A stretch of 64,000 bases of DNA from Pannonibacter phragmitetus DSM 14782 (GCF_000382365.1 NZ_KB908219.1:124001-188000); one strand, 5' to 3'. Numbered from the stretch's first letter, positions 1 to 8,279 are shown. A program made the numbers and translations. The notes: generated from the sequence alone by a model not told the origin.

Positions 1-839
1 TCGTTCGAGGTGATCGACAGGGAGCCTGTCTTTTCGTCGAACTCGGCGCGTACGCCAGCAACACCGTTGATCTGGTCCACCAGGTTCTGCATCGTCGTAT
101 TGGCGCCAATGGTGATGTTGGTATAGCCGGTCACGCCGGCGCCGCCGCCGCTAGAGGCCGTGCGCAGCTGCAGCACATCGCCAACTGCCATGTTGGTGGC
201 GTCAGACAGGAGCGAACCGGAGGAGAGGGCATTGCCGCTGGCGTTCACGAAAGTCGCGGAAGACTTGCCGCCTTCCAGCTGCAACGAAGTTGCGCCACCC
301 TTGGCCTGTGCCAGATCCTGCAGGTTCAGGCCCGTGGACAGGGTTGTGTCGGTGTAGTCGACAGCCTTGACGGTCAGCTTCGAGGTGTTGTCCTCGTTGA
401 AGATGGCGGTCAGGTCGTTGCCATCGCCGGCCAGCAGGTTCTTGCCCTTGTAGGAGCTGTCCTTGGCCATGTCTTCGATCTGCTTGAGCAGGTCGTTGTA
501 CTGCTTGGCGTACTGGGCGCGCTCGTACTGGCTCTGGGTCTGAAGCGCCTGGTTGGCCTTGGCCTTTGCCGTTTCCGTCAGCTTGGTGATGTTGGTGATG
601 CCCTGGTCGGCAGCCTTCATCGTCTGAACAACCTGGCCCATGTCATCGAGCAGGGTGCCAAGGTCCTTGGCGCGGTTGTTGAGGCCGGAAGCGGTGAAGA
701 AGGAGTTCGGGTTGTCGAGTGCCGAGTTGACCTTCTTGCCGGTCGCGAGCTTGTTCTGCACGCCCGACATGAAATCAGCAGTCTGCTGCAGGGTGAGCAG
801 GTTCTGCCGTACGGCGGCGGACAGAGTAATATCAGCCAT
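1..839 (-). CDS. Flagellin, copy 1 (3' end cut off by window edge)
   Basis: This encodes the filament subunit exported through the flagellar type III apparatus. The visible 279 codons begin MADITLSAAVRQNLLTLQQT and cover the conserved N-terminal D0/D1 helices (about residues 1-140, with the typical SALDNPNSFF segment near residue 40) and part of the variable central region. The C-terminal helices lie outside the window. By my count it differs from the next gene at about 25 of 839 bases (about 97% identity) with no indel, and only about five residues differ. The ATG at 839 follows an AGGAAAGGGACAC-type leader. The gene has its own upstream segment with a CtrA-like box, so it is probably transcribed separately. 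Confidence 0.95.
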   Translation of the reverse strand, partial: MADITLSAAVRQNLLTLQQTADFMSGVQNKLATGKKVNSALDNPNSFFTASGLNNRAKDLGTLLDDMGQVVQTMKAADQGITNITKLTETAKAKANQALQTQSQYERAQYAKQYNDLLKQIEDMAKDSSYKGKNLLAGDGNDLTAIFNEDNTSKLTVKAVDYTDTTLSTGLNLQDLAQAKGGATSLQLEGGKSSATFVNASGNALSSGSLLSDATNMAVGDVLQLRTASSGGGAGVTGYTNITIGANTTMQNLVDQINGVAGVRAEFDEKTGSLSITSN

Positions 840-916
840 TTATGTGTCCCTTTCCTGGGTCCATCAAGTTCATCCGCTCGTCCTGAGCGGGGTGGCTTCA
901 TCATGATTTGGTAACC
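1..916. repeat. Flagellin tandem duplication, unit A
   Basis: Base 1 corresponds to base 1756: the two stretches align without a gap through the start codons (839 and 2594), a constant offset of 1755 bases, and similarity continues through the ~75-base leader to GGTAACC (911-916). By my count there are 25 mismatches in the 839 coding bases. Confidence 0.92.
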
Positions 917-931
917 TTAACAGATGGTTAA
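917..931. promoter_or_regulatory. CtrA-like box upstream of flagellin copy 1
   Basis: TTAA (917-920), seven bases, TTAA (928-931), a perfect TTAA-N7-TTAA match, 78 bases before the start codon. The stretch from here to the start codon is shared with copy 2. Confidence 0.6.
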
Positions 932-1015
932 AAATTGCAGGATGCCCGTTAATGTTTACGGGCCGGTCAGAAATGGCAGGCGGCCGCTGCGGCAAGTTTC
1001 CGGTTGCGGCCACGC

Positions 1016-1045
1016 AAAAGGCCGGGCGATTGGCCCGGCCTTTTT
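1016..1045 (-). terminator. Terminator after flagellin copy 2
   Basis: GGCCGGGC (1020-1027) pairs with GCCCGGCC (1033-1040), with AAAA on one side and TTTTT on the other. It lies about 40 bases past the stop of flagellin copy 2 on the minus strand. Confidence 0.85.
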
Positions 1046-1082
1046 CTGGTTGTCAGGTTGTGAGTCGTGCGTGAACTGATTC

Positions 1083-2594
1083 TTAGAACAGACGCAGCAC
1101 GGTCTGGTCCGCCTGGGATGCGAAGGACAGCGAGGTCGACGCAAGCTGCTGGCGGGTCTGCAGGGCGAGAAGGTTCGCGCCTTCCTCGTTGGTGTCGGCG
1201 AGGGTCAGCCTTCCTGCGCCTTCCTGCAGATTGTTGATCATGGACTTGGTGTAGTCCTGACGGATCTGCACGGTCGACAGGTTGGTGCCGAACTCCGAGG
1301 CCTGCGACCGCAGGGTGGAGAGGGCATTGTTCAGCCGTTCGATGGTCTGATTGATGTTCTCGTCTGTCGCAAAGCCGGATTCGACAGCGGCTGCTACGTT
1401 GACACCATCATCATCTGCGGTGAAGGCAGCCGCGCCAAAGTCAGCGTTGGTGCTCTTCAGATTGAGCGATACGTCGCTCTCGATGGTGAGCTTGCCGGTG
1501 CCGGTGTTGAACGAGGCATTGACGCCGTTGAAGCGCTTGATGAAATCGGTCAGATCCTTGACCGAGGTCTTGTCCGTCACTTCCAGCGAGCCCAGTTCGT
1601 AGCCGTTGCCGTCGGTCAGGGTCAGAATGTCTTCAACCTTGAACGAGCCCGAGTTCTTCAGCAGCTGCGACCCTGACGTGAAGTTCGCGGCGGAAACGCC
1701 GATGATATCGCCGGTGTTGCCACCGCTGCCGCCCGTGTTGTGCAGATAGACGTTGTCGTTCGAGGTGATCGACAGGGAGCCTGTCTTTTCGTCGAACTCG
1801 GCGCGTACGCCAGCAACACCGTTGATCTGGTCCACCAGGTTCTGCATCGTCGTATTGGCGCCAATGGTGATGTTGGTATAGCCGGAAACGCCGGCGCCGC
1901 CGCCGCTAGAGGCCGTGCGCAGCTGCAGCACATCGCCAACGGCCAGATTGGTGGCATCAGACAGGAGCGAACCGGAGGAAAGGGCATTGCCGCTGGAGTT
2001 CACGAAAGTCGCGGAAGACTTGCCGCCTTCCAGCTGCAACGATGCTGCGCCACCCTTGGCCTGGGCCAGATCCTGCAGGTTCAGGCCCGTGGAAAGAGTT
2101 GTGTCGGTGTAGTCGACAGCCTTGACGGTCAGCTTCGAGGTGTTGTCTTCGTTGAAGATGGCGGTGAGGTCGTTGCCATCGCCGGCCAGCAGGTTCTTGC
2201 CCTTGTAGGAGCTGTCCTTGGCCATGTCTTCGATCTGCTTGAGCAGGTCGTTGTACTGCTTGGCGTACTGGGCGCGCTCGTACTGGCTCTGGGTCTGCAG
2301 GGCCTGGTTGGCCTTGGCCTTTGCGCTTTCCGTCAGCTTGGTGATGTTGGTGATGCCCTGGTCGGCAGCCTTCATCGTCTGAACAACCTGGCCCATGTCA
2401 TCGAGCAGAGTGCCAAGGTCCTTGGCGCGGTTGTTGAGGCCGGAAGCGGTGAAGAATGAGTTCGGATTGTCGAGTGCCGAGTTGACCTTCTTGCCGGTCG
2501 CGAGCTTGTTCTGCACGCCCGACATGAAATCGGCAGTCTGCTGCAGGGTGAGCAGGTTCTGCCGTACGGCGGCGGACAGGGTGATATCAGCCAT
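1083..2594 (-). CDS. Flagellin, copy 2 (full length, 503 aa)
   Basis: Complete filament protein. The N-terminal D0/D1 helices (about residues 1-140) are followed by a long variable, Gly/Ser/Thr-rich central region (about 160-400) and the C-terminal D1/D0 helices (about 410-503), ending in the LRLF tail common in alphaproteobacterial flagellins. At 503 residues it is longer than the third copy because of a larger surface domain. It is 97% identical at DNA level to copy 1 over the shared 839 bases, the mark of a recent duplication or continuing gene conversion. A hairpin terminator lies just downstream (1016-1045). The product role is certain. No standard gene letter is given because flagellin naming is strain specific. 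Confidence 0.97.
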   Translation of the reverse strand: MADITLSAAVRQNLLTLQQTADFMSGVQNKLATGKKVNSALDNPNSFFTASGLNNRAKDLGTLLDDMGQVVQTMKAADQGITNITKLTESAKAKANQALQTQSQYERAQYAKQYNDLLKQIEDMAKDSSYKGKNLLAGDGNDLTAIFNEDNTSKLTVKAVDYTDTTLSTGLNLQDLAQAKGGAASLQLEGGKSSATFVNSSGNALSSGSLLSDATNLAVGDVLQLRTASSGGGAGVSGYTNITIGANTTMQNLVDQINGVAGVRAEFDEKTGSLSITSNDNVYLHNTGGSGGNTGDIIGVSAANFTSGSQLLKNSGSFKVEDILTLTDGNGYELGSLEVTDKTSVKDLTDFIKRFNGVNASFNTGTGKLTIESDVSLNLKSTNADFGAAAFTADDDGVNVAAAVESGFATDENINQTIERLNNALSTLRSQASEFGTNLSTVQIRQDYTKSMINNLQEGAGRLTLADTNEEGANLLALQTRQQLASTSLSFASQADQTVLRLF

Positions 2595-2670
2595 CTAGTA
2601 TCCCTTTCCTGGGTTCAGTATTCGTTGCCGCTCGTCCTGAGCGGGATGGCTTCATCATGATTTGGTAACC
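1756..2670. repeat. Flagellin tandem duplication, unit B
   Basis: Partner of bases 1-916. The leader is less conserved than the coding part (a few substitutions and a one-base length change), yet retains GCTCGTCCTGAGCGG and TCATCATGATTTGGTAACC. Confidence 0.92.
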
Positions 2671-2718
2671 CTAATGCATGGTTAATTGCTTTCAGAAATA
2701 GAGTTAATACTTTGTTAC
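2671..2718. promoter_or_regulatory. CtrA-like boxes upstream of flagellin copy 2
   Basis: At the position equal to the copy 1 box the sequence reads CTAA (2671-2674)-N7-TTAA (2682-2685), one base off. A second near-match TTAA-N7-TTAC lies at 2704-2718. The loss of one base could separate expression of the two flagellins. Confidence 0.45.
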
Positions 2719-2760
2719 CGGATTAAGTGGTCTTTATGCATTTGTTCTTACAAGTTACCA

Positions 2761-2796
2761 AAAAATAAAAAAAAGCGGCAGGCCTGAGCCTGCCGC
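2761..2796 (-). terminator. Terminator after flagellin copy 3
   Basis: GCGGCAGGC and GCCTGCCGC (2775-2783 with 2788-2796) form a nine-base stem, followed on the minus strand by a long U-rich run (2761-2774). It begins 26 bases past the stop codon. Confidence 0.92.
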
Positions 2797-2821
2797 CTTG
2801 TTTCGCGGGGGTATTCTTGTC

Positions 2822-3985
2822 TTAGAACAGACGCAGCACGTTCTGGTCCGCCTGAGCTGCCAGCGACAGGGCAGTGGAGGCGAGGGACTGCTGGGTCTGC
2901 AGGGCCAGAAGGTTTGCACCTTCCTTGTTGGTGTCGGCGAGGGTCAGTTTGCCAGCACCTTCCTGCAGTGTGTTCACCATCGCATTCGTGAAGTCCTGAC
3001 GGTTCTGCACGATCGACAGGTTGGTACCGAAGGTCGAGGCCTGCGACCGCAGAGTGTCCTGAGCCTTCTTCAGCTTGCTCATGGCAGCGTCGATGTCGCT
3101 GTCCTTGGCGAAGCCGCCTTCCGCCGTGTTGTTCGTGGTTGCTCCGGCAAACGCGCCGCTTTGTGACGACTTGGAGTTGATGTTCAACTTGAAGTCAGCG
3201 GTGACAGCAAGGGAGCCACCGGTAAGGCTGGAAGAGGCGCCGTCAACGTCGTCAATGAGGTTCTGCAGATCCTTGACGGTGGTTCCGGCCTTGATCTCCA
3301 GTTTGCCCAGCTCCGAACCGTTGGTGTCGGTCAAGGTGATGACGTCGCCAACGTTGAACTCGCTGTCTGCAGACAGCAAGCTACCAGCGGTAAGTGCTGC
3401 CGATGCAGTGCCGTTGGTCAGCGTTATCGTAGCGGCACCACTCGTGCCCGAGGCGATATCGGTCAGGTTGAGGCCGGTCGAGCCGGATGCATCCGTGTAG
3501 TCGATTGCCGAAATCGACAGGGACGACTTGCCGCTTTCGTTGAAGGTCACCTTCAGGTCGTTACCGTCGCCGGCGAGCAGGTTCTTGCCCTTGTAGCCGG
3601 AATCCTTGGCGACATCTTCGATCTGGGTGAGGAGTTCGTTGTATTCCTTGGCGTACTTCGCACGTTCGACCTGGTTGGAGGTCTGCGAAGCCTGGTTCGC
3701 CTTTGCCTTGGCGGCGTCAACAAGACCGGAGATCGAGTTGATACCCTTGTCGGCTGCCTTCAGGGTCTGGACTGCCTGACCCATGTCATCGAGCAGGGAG
3801 CCAAGGTCGCCGGCGCGGTTCTCAAGGCCCTTTGCAGTGAAGAAGGAGTTCGGATTGTCGAGAGCCGAGTTGACCTTCTTGCCGGTGGAGAGTTTCTCCT
3901 GAACCGAGCTCATCATCTGAGCGGTCGACTGAAGGGCGTTGAGGTTCGAGCGCACGGCGCTCGACAGGCTGACATTGTTTGCCAT
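2822..3985 (-). CDS. Flagellin, copy 3 (387 aa, divergent)
   Basis: A third filament subunit, with start MANNVSLSSAVRSNLNALQS and C-terminal end LRLF. The ATG at 3985 is chosen because it opens the conserved flagellin N-terminus and sits behind GGAAGGAAAAACCGTG. An in-frame start 21 codons upstream would add residues unlike any flagellin. The N- and C-terminal helices match copies 1 and 2 closely (SALDNPNSFF, KDSGYKGKNLLAGDGNDL), but the central region is about 115 residues shorter and differs in sequence. Several flagellins in tandem usually build composite filaments. A strong terminator with a long U run follows at 2761-2796. Confidence 0.96.
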   Translation of the reverse strand: MANNVSLSSAVRSNLNALQSTAQMMSSVQEKLSTGKKVNSALDNPNSFFTAKGLENRAGDLGSLLDDMGQAVQTLKAADKGINSISGLVDAAKAKANQASQTSNQVERAKYAKEYNELLTQIEDVAKDSGYKGKNLLAGDGNDLKVTFNESGKSSLSISAIDYTDASGSTGLNLTDIASGTSGAATITLTNGTASAALTAGSLLSADSEFNVGDVITLTDTNGSELGKLEIKAGTTVKDLQNLIDDVDGASSSLTGGSLAVTADFKLNINSKSSQSGAFAGATTNNTAEGGFAKDSDIDAAMSKLKKAQDTLRSQASTFGTNLSIVQNRQDFTNAMVNTLQEGAGKLTLADTNKEGANLLALQTQQSLASTALSLAAQADQNVLRLF

Positions 3986-4131
3986 CACGGTTTTTCCTTC
4001 CTGGGAAAACACAATACATGGATCCGTTCTGGATCCCGCAAGCAACAAAGTCAGCTTTAATCTGTAATGACAAGTTAAGCGTTATGGTTATCGAAATTTA
4101 ACCTTAACGCAGTGTGAACTTTACTTTATGG

Positions 4132-4146
4132 TTAATTTGATTTTAA
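4132..4146. promoter_or_regulatory. CtrA-like box upstream of flagellin copy 3
   Basis: TTAA (4132-4135)-N7-TTAA (4143-4146), about 147 bases before the start. The surrounding 100 bases are A/T-rich, so a chance match is more likely here than at the other sites. Confidence 0.4.
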
Positions 4147-4354
4147 TGCCGGAACAATGGCTTGCAGCATGCCATCCGCCAGCTCCTGATGTGCTGGCCG
4201 CGCAGAGGGGCTGTCTGGCCGGGGTGGGGCGTGAGCAATTTCAGAATGTGAAGCGTCAGAGCCCTGGGATTTTGGTATGAGGCTGGGCTTGGCAGGATGG
4301 TGAGGCGCGCGGCGGCAGGTGGTCCGGCTGCATGCCTGCCGGAGGGCCAAACGG

Positions 4355-4385
4355 AAAAAGCCCCATGACCTGGGTCATGAGGCTT
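4355..4385 (-). terminator. Terminator after flaG
   Basis: CATGACC (4364-4370) pairs with GGTCATG (4373-4379), extended by GCC/GGC outside one mismatch, with five U residues next on the minus strand. It lies 27 bases past the flaG stop. Confidence 0.75.
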
Positions 4386-4411
4386 GTCCGGTGTATTGGG
4401 TCCTGATCGTA

Positions 4412-4804
4412 TCAGGCTGTGCGCTGAACCGTGCCGGATGTCTGGGGGAGGGCCGGCTCGTCGCCTGCCTTGGCATAGGCCCGAAGCTTGCGCAGCGTCT
4501 CGCTCGGGACTTGCTGCACAACCTCGCCGGTCTCCCGGTCCATGGCGACATAGATGAACGACTGGCTTTCCGGATCCAGCGTGTTCTTGCGAACGATGTC
4601 ACGCGAGACAACGGATGTGGTTGCGCTCTGCTGATTGCCGTTCTCGGCAAGCTGGCGCTGCTCTTCAGTGTTCCCTGACGGCTTCACCGTCTGGGAACCT
4701 GGCAATTCAGTTCTAGCTGCGGGCTCGTTCTGTTCCGGAGCCCGCGTAGCCGGGGTTACTGCCGCATAGGCGGTCAGTGACGGCCGGATTGCTCCTGTAT
4801 CCAT
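4412..4804 (-). CDS. flaG: FlaG-family flagellar protein
   Basis: A 130-residue protein. The first ~75 residues are polar, Pro/Thr/Gln-rich and probably disordered. The C-terminal part carries the FlaG hallmark, seen here as DRETGEVVQQVPSE (about residues 89-102) followed by LRKLRAY. FlaG proteins influence filament length or flagellin handling and are usually encoded beside flagellin genes, as here. It stands alone between the flagellin cluster and the flgN operon, with a terminator-like hairpin downstream (4355-4385). Its upstream gap (4805-4934) separates it from flgN, so it may have its own promoter. Family assignment is by the short core motif only; the rest of the protein is not diagnostic. 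Confidence 0.8.
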   Translation of the reverse strand: MDTGAIRPSLTAYAAVTPATRAPEQNEPAARTELPGSQTVKPSGNTEEQRQLAENGNQQSATTSVVSRDIVRKNTLDPESQSFIYVAMDRETGEVVQQVPSETLRKLRAYAKAGDEPALPQTSGTVQRTA

Positions 4805-4934
4805 GCCTGCCTCCTTCGGGTAACACTCCTTGACCCGATGGTATCACCCACAAAATACAACGGGGATATGAATCCTCCGTTAACGAAAAGGTTAGACTTT
4901 TCGCGGGTGCTGACAAGTGATTCGCGCCGTTGCG

Positions 4935-5426
4935 TTAAAGCGATCTGTTGACAGCGATCCCTTCTGCGATCCGGGGCGACTGCGGTGAAGCCCCGCCGGG
5001 GCCATAGGTCGTTGTCCGCTGCCGGGCGCCAACGGCCTGGGCGACGGCCGTCACCACGGTCGAGGCCACTTCTCTTGCCGTAGACAGTACCGCCAGATTG
5101 ATGCGCAGGACGGGTTGGAATTCCGCATGCTGCCGCCGCAGGGATTGTACCGCAGCCGGAGCCAGATTGCCTAGAGCCACAGAGTGTTCCTTGGCGAAGA
5201 GAACGCCTTGCGTGTAGTGGTGCACCAGCACGGCTTTTTCCGGCTGCAGTTCGCCAGCCGCGCGCAGCTGGCCCTCCCGCACCATATCCGTCTCCTTCTC
5301 GATCAGTTCGAGAAGCTTTTCCATGGTGTGACAGACCGCAAGGCAAAAGCTCTCTGCCTCGGATCTGCTTGTTGGCCTTGCGGTGGAAAAGGGCAGGGCT
5401 GCTGTTTCCGGGGTGTGGGCGTTCAC
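4935..5426 (-). CDS. flgN: FlgN-like export chaperone
   Basis: A 163-residue, mostly helical protein with the layout of FlgN, the cytoplasmic chaperone that delivers hook-filament junction proteins FlgK and FlgL to the export gate. The central long helices (about residues 25-125) and the C-terminal SPRIAEGIAVNRSL stretch fit alphaproteobacterial FlgN. It begins with GTG at 5426, preceded by AGGAGG, and this start overlaps the stop of the upstream rod-binding gene by four bases, so the two are translationally coupled. The order flgI-flgJ-flgN is common in alphaproteobacteria. FlgN sequences are poorly conserved, so operon position carries part of the weight. Confidence 0.75.
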   Translation of the reverse strand: MNAHTPETAALPFSTARPTSRSEAESFCLAVCHTMEKLLELIEKETDMVREGQLRAAGELQPEKAVLVHHYTQGVLFAKEHSVALGNLAPAAVQSLRRQHAEFQPVLRINLAVLSTAREVASTVVTAVAQAVGARQRTTTYGPGGASPQSPRIAEGIAVNRSL

Positions 5427-5731
5427 TGGTTTGCCTCCTGAAGGGCGAGTAATTCGCGCTCGATCGTGTTGGCCAGGCCGATTCCTCCGGCCGAAGCGAT
5501 GGTCTTGGACATTTCGTCGATGAGCATTTTCTGCCAGGTGTCGGAGCCTTCTCCGCCGCCCCAGGCTCCGCCCTCTTCCAGGCCGGTGAACATCGACTGC
5601 ATCATGGTATTGAGGAAGACGGCCTCGAAATTCTCGGCCTGCTTGCGGATCGAATCCGGAGCAATCACGCGGGTGCCTCCCAGACGGGGCAGGGCAGTGG
5701 TGCCGGTGAGATTGAGATCTGATGGCGTCAT
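5423..5731 (-). CDS. flgJ: FlgJ-type rod-binding protein (no hydrolase domain)
   Basis: A 102-residue protein equal to the N-terminal rod-binding half of FlgJ. It contains the FEAVFLNTMMQSMF segment near residue 33 and the GLANTIERELLAL tail. There is no C-terminal glucosaminidase or muramidase domain, as is usual in alphaproteobacteria, where peptidoglycan is opened by a separate enzyme. It acts in the periplasm as a scaffold for rod assembly. It starts 3 bases after the flgI stop and overlaps flgN by 4 bases, so all three are one transcript. The Caulobacter counterpart is annotated as a rod-binding (CheL-type) protein. Confidence 0.9.
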   Translation of the reverse strand: MTPSDLNLTGTTALPRLGGTRVIAPDSIRKQAENFEAVFLNTMMQSMFTGLEEGGAWGGGEGSDTWQKMLIDEMSKTIASAGGIGLANTIERELLALQEANQ

Positions 5732-5734
5732 GGC

Positions 5735-6877
5735 TTACATGGCCTCGATTTCGGCCTGCAGCGCACCGGCTGCCTTGATGGCCTGAAGGATGGAAATCAT
5801 GTCGCGCGGGCCGATGCCGAGCGTGTTCAGCCCGTCGACCAGCTGCTGCAGGGTCACGCTCTCGCTGACGATTGCCAGCTTGCTGCCGCTTTCGTTCACC
5901 GTCACATCGGTTTGCGGCGTGACTGCCGTCTGGCCGTTTGCCAGCGGCAGGGGTTGGCTCACCTGCGGATTTTCCGCGATGGTGACAGTGAGATTCCCTT
6001 GGGCAACCGCCACGGTCGAAACCTTGACGTTCTGGCCCATGACGATGATGCCGGCGCTTTCATCAATGACGACGCGTGCAGGCTGGTCCGGCTCGATGAT
6101 CAGCTGCTCGATATCGGTGAGCAGGTCCACCACGTTGCCGTTGTAGTCGCGCGGTACGGTGAGCTGCACAGTGCCGGGATCGAGAGGTTCGGCGGTGGGG
6201 AAGCCGATCAGTTCGTTGATGGCCAGGGCAACGCGGCGCGAGGTGGTCAGGTCCGGGTTGCGCAAGGCGATGCGCACGGTGGTCATGCTGGCCAGCTTGA
6301 AGCCGACCTCCCGCTCAACCAGTGCGCCATTGGCAATGCGGCCGGAAGTCGGAACACCGCGGACGACGGAAGCTGCATCCCCTTGGGCGGCAAAACCGGA
6401 AATGGCTACGGCGCCCTGTGCAATGGCATAGGTCTCGCCGTCGGCACCCATCAGCGGAGTGACCAGCAGCGTTCCGCCCTGCAGGCTGCCCGCATTGCCC
6501 AGAGCGCTGACGGAGACATCAATGCGAGTGCCCTGCGTTGCAAAGGGGGGCAGGTTGGCCGTCACCATCACCGCCGCCACATTGTTTGTATTGAGGTCAG
6601 CAGCCGTGGTGTTGACGCCCAGGCGCTCCAGCATGGCCTGCAGACTTTGCCGGGTGAAGGGCGAGTTGCGAAGGCCGTCGCCCGTCCCCTGAAGGCCGAC
6701 CACAAGACCATATCCGATCAGCTGGTTCTCGCGAATGCCCTCGAAGTCCGAGATATCCTTGACCCGCGAGGCAGACATGGCGGCCGGCGCAAGGGCCGTC
6801 AGCGTAACGGCCATGGCCGCGAGAAGGAGGCAGAAACGGAGCAGACGTGCAAATGGCATGGGTGGGACCCGGCGCAT
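5735..6877 (-). CDS. flgI: Flagellar P-ring protein FlgI
   Basis: A 380-residue periplasmic protein that forms the P-ring around the rod in the peptidoglycan layer. A Sec signal peptide is clear (hydrophobic stretch about residues 10-32, likely cut after the PAAMSA segment), followed by the family signature RVKDISDFEGIRENQLIGYG and GLQGTGD. The C-terminus ends in the typical LGIGPRDMISILQAIKAAGA region. Length is normal for FlgI. The ATG at 6877 is preferred over one six codons later because it sits behind AGGTG. It is the first gene of the operon flgI-flgJ-flgN and diverges from fliX, the same arrangement as in Caulobacter. Confidence 0.97.
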   Translation of the reverse strand: MRRVPPMPFARLLRFCLLLAAMAVTLTALAPAAMSASRVKDISDFEGIRENQLIGYGLVVGLQGTGDGLRNSPFTRQSLQAMLERLGVNTTAADLNTNNVAAVMVTANLPPFATQGTRIDVSVSALGNAGSLQGGTLLVTPLMGADGETYAIAQGAVAISGFAAQGDAASVVRGVPTSGRIANGALVEREVGFKLASMTTVRIALRNPDLTTSRRVALAINELIGFPTAEPLDPGTVQLTVPRDYNGNVVDLLTDIEQLIIEPDQPARVVIDESAGIIVMGQNVKVSTVAVAQGNLTVTIAENPQVSQPLPLANGQTAVTPQTDVTVNESGSKLAIVSESVTLQQLVDGLNTLGIGPRDMISILQAIKAAGALQAEIEAM

Positions 6878-7152
6878 GAGTGGTTTGCACCTGCTTATGC
6901 GAAGTCCGTGCCAGATTATCCACGCCTCCCGGATTCGTTATAAGTGACTGTAAATAAATGAATTAAATCTGGATGTGGCCGTTCATCCGGTGTTTTGACC
7001 ACGTTCTGCCGGAAGTCTGCCGGGCAATTCTTGCCGGGGAGGCCGGTTTTCCCTACCTTTGGAGTTGGAAGAATCTGACCGTGAGCCCGGCAAGGTCAGA
7101 CCGGCCATCCCTTTGCAGGGCTGGCTCATGAGACACGGGAAGCGAGGCATCA

Positions 7153-7569
7153 ATGCGGATCACCAACAACACGCCCGTTTCCTCTGTTCAGGGCAAGGGC
7201 AGCAAGAAGAAAGCCGGTGGCGGCGGCGGTTTCCTGATCGGGGGCGACGGTGATGCGCATGCAGCCGTGTCGACGTCCTCTTCGTCGTCACTGTCGGGTA
7301 TCGATGCCCTGCTTTCGCTGCAGGAGATGCAGGTCCAGCCGGATGACCGCGATGCTGCCACTGCGCGCGGGCACTCCATGCTGGATTTGCTCGATGCGCT
7401 GAAGGCTGACCTTCTTGCGGGCGTGATTGAACCTGCCCGGCTGGAGGAGATGATGACGGCTCTGGCGGACCGCCCTGTCAGCAGCGATCCGGGACTGGAA
7501 TCGGTCATCGACGAGATCGAATTGCGCGTGAAGGTTGAGCTGGCTAAGCAGGGCCGGTTTACAAGTTGA
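7153..7569 (+). CDS. fliX: FliX-like flagellar assembly regulator
   Basis: A 138-residue protein matching FliX, which in Caulobacter couples completion of early flagellar structures to the sigma-54 activator FlbD. What is visible: an N-terminal basic/Gly-rich segment (KKKAGGGGGFLIGG, about residues 18-31), a Ser-rich linker, then the conserved helical part with ALLSLQEM, DLLDALKADLLAG and the C-terminal IDEIELRVKVELAKQGR. Divergent orientation from the flgI operon is also found in Caulobacter. FlbD is not in this window, so whether the same circuit operates cannot be seen. It starts with ATG after a GAAGCGAGGC leader. Confidence 0.88.
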   Translation: MRITNNTPVSSVQGKGSKKKAGGGGGFLIGGDGDAHAAVSTSSSSSLSGIDALLSLQEMQVQPDDRDAATARGHSMLDLLDALKADLLAGVIEPARLEEMMTALADRPVSSDPGLESVIDEIELRVKVELAKQGRFTS

Positions 7570-7669
7570 TGCACACTTGCTGGCTGCGGGGCTGCGCAAA
7601 CTTCAGGCGCAATGGATAACTCATTGAAAAAGAAGGAATAAAGCTCAACATTTTTTTCGGGTTTGCCCG

Positions 7670-7698
7670 TTGTCGCTGACCTCCAGTGACTATATATT
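7670..7698 (+). promoter_or_regulatory. Probable housekeeping promoter of dksA
   Basis: TTGTCG (7670-7675) and TATATT (7693-7698) are separated by exactly 17 bases, a good match to the sigma-70 -35/-10 layout. The site lies about 30 bases before the dksA start codon, after an AT-rich stretch that ends fliX. It would let dksA be expressed independently of flagellar control. Confidence 0.6.
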
Positions 7699-7729
7699 CC
7701 CCCCGTCCTAACGGTAACCGGAGTTTCCG

Positions 7730-8146
7730 ATGACGGTTGAACTTGAGTCTGACTATCGACCTTCCGAGGACGAGCCGTTCATGAATGAACGGCAGCGCGA
7801 GTACTTCCGCAACAAGCTGCTCGCCTGGAAAGAGGACATCCTGCGTGAAAGCCGCGAGACGCTGGCGAACCTGCAGGAAGAAAGCACCAATCACCCTGAC
7901 TTCGCTGACAGAGCTTCTTCGGAAACGGACCGTTCCATCGAACTGCGTGCACGTGACCGGCAGCGCAAGCTGATCTCAAAGATCGATGCGGCGCTGGAGC
8001 GGATTGAAGACGGCAGCTACGGCTATTGCGAAGAGACCGGCGAGCCGATCTCCGTCAAGCGCCTGGAAGCCCGCCCGATTGCAACCCTGTCCATCGAGGC
8101 TCAGGAAGCGCATGAGCGCCGTGAGAAGGTGTACAGGGACGACTGA
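7730..8146 (+). CDS. dksA: DksA-type RNA polymerase-binding transcription factor
   Basis: A 138-residue protein of the DksA/TraR family, which binds the RNA polymerase secondary channel and acts with ppGpp. The long coiled-coil region spans about residues 20-100 (FADRASSETD in the tip region), followed by the C-terminal GSYGYCEETGEPI motif. Of the four canonical zinc cysteines only the first remains. The others read Thr, Ser and Ala, so the domain probably folds without zinc, as in some other alphaproteobacterial members. It follows fliX by 160 bases but has its own promoter and terminator. It is a housekeeping gene within the flagellar island and is convergent with flgH. Confidence 0.95.
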   Translation: MTVELESDYRPSEDEPFMNERQREYFRNKLLAWKEDILRESRETLANLQEESTNHPDFADRASSETDRSIELRARDRQRKLISKIDAALERIEDGSYGYCEETGEPISVKRLEARPIATLSIEAQEAHERREKVYRDD

Positions 8147-8171
8147 GATCCCGGTTCCTCACTAAAATTTC

Positions 8172-8207
8172 AGCCCCCGTCAGCTGCGCTGCCGGGGGCT
8201 TTTGTTT
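8172..8207 (+). terminator. Rho-independent terminator after dksA
   Basis: AGCCCCCG (8172-8179) pairs with CGGGGGCT (8193-8200), and TTTGTTTG follows. It sits 26 bases after the dksA stop codon. Confidence 0.85.
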
Positions 8208-8279
8208 GTGCGGGCCGGCTCTTTGAACACCAGCTCACAGTCGGCCCCGTTTGTATGGGGAGGCAGGGCCAGGGGGGAA

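Noticed and set aside
1740-2459. 239-codon plus-strand open frame opposite flagellin copy 2
   Set aside because: It is antisense to an unambiguous flagellin and reads as a Val/Leu/Gly shadow produced by GC-rich codons. The same pattern appears opposite copy 1.
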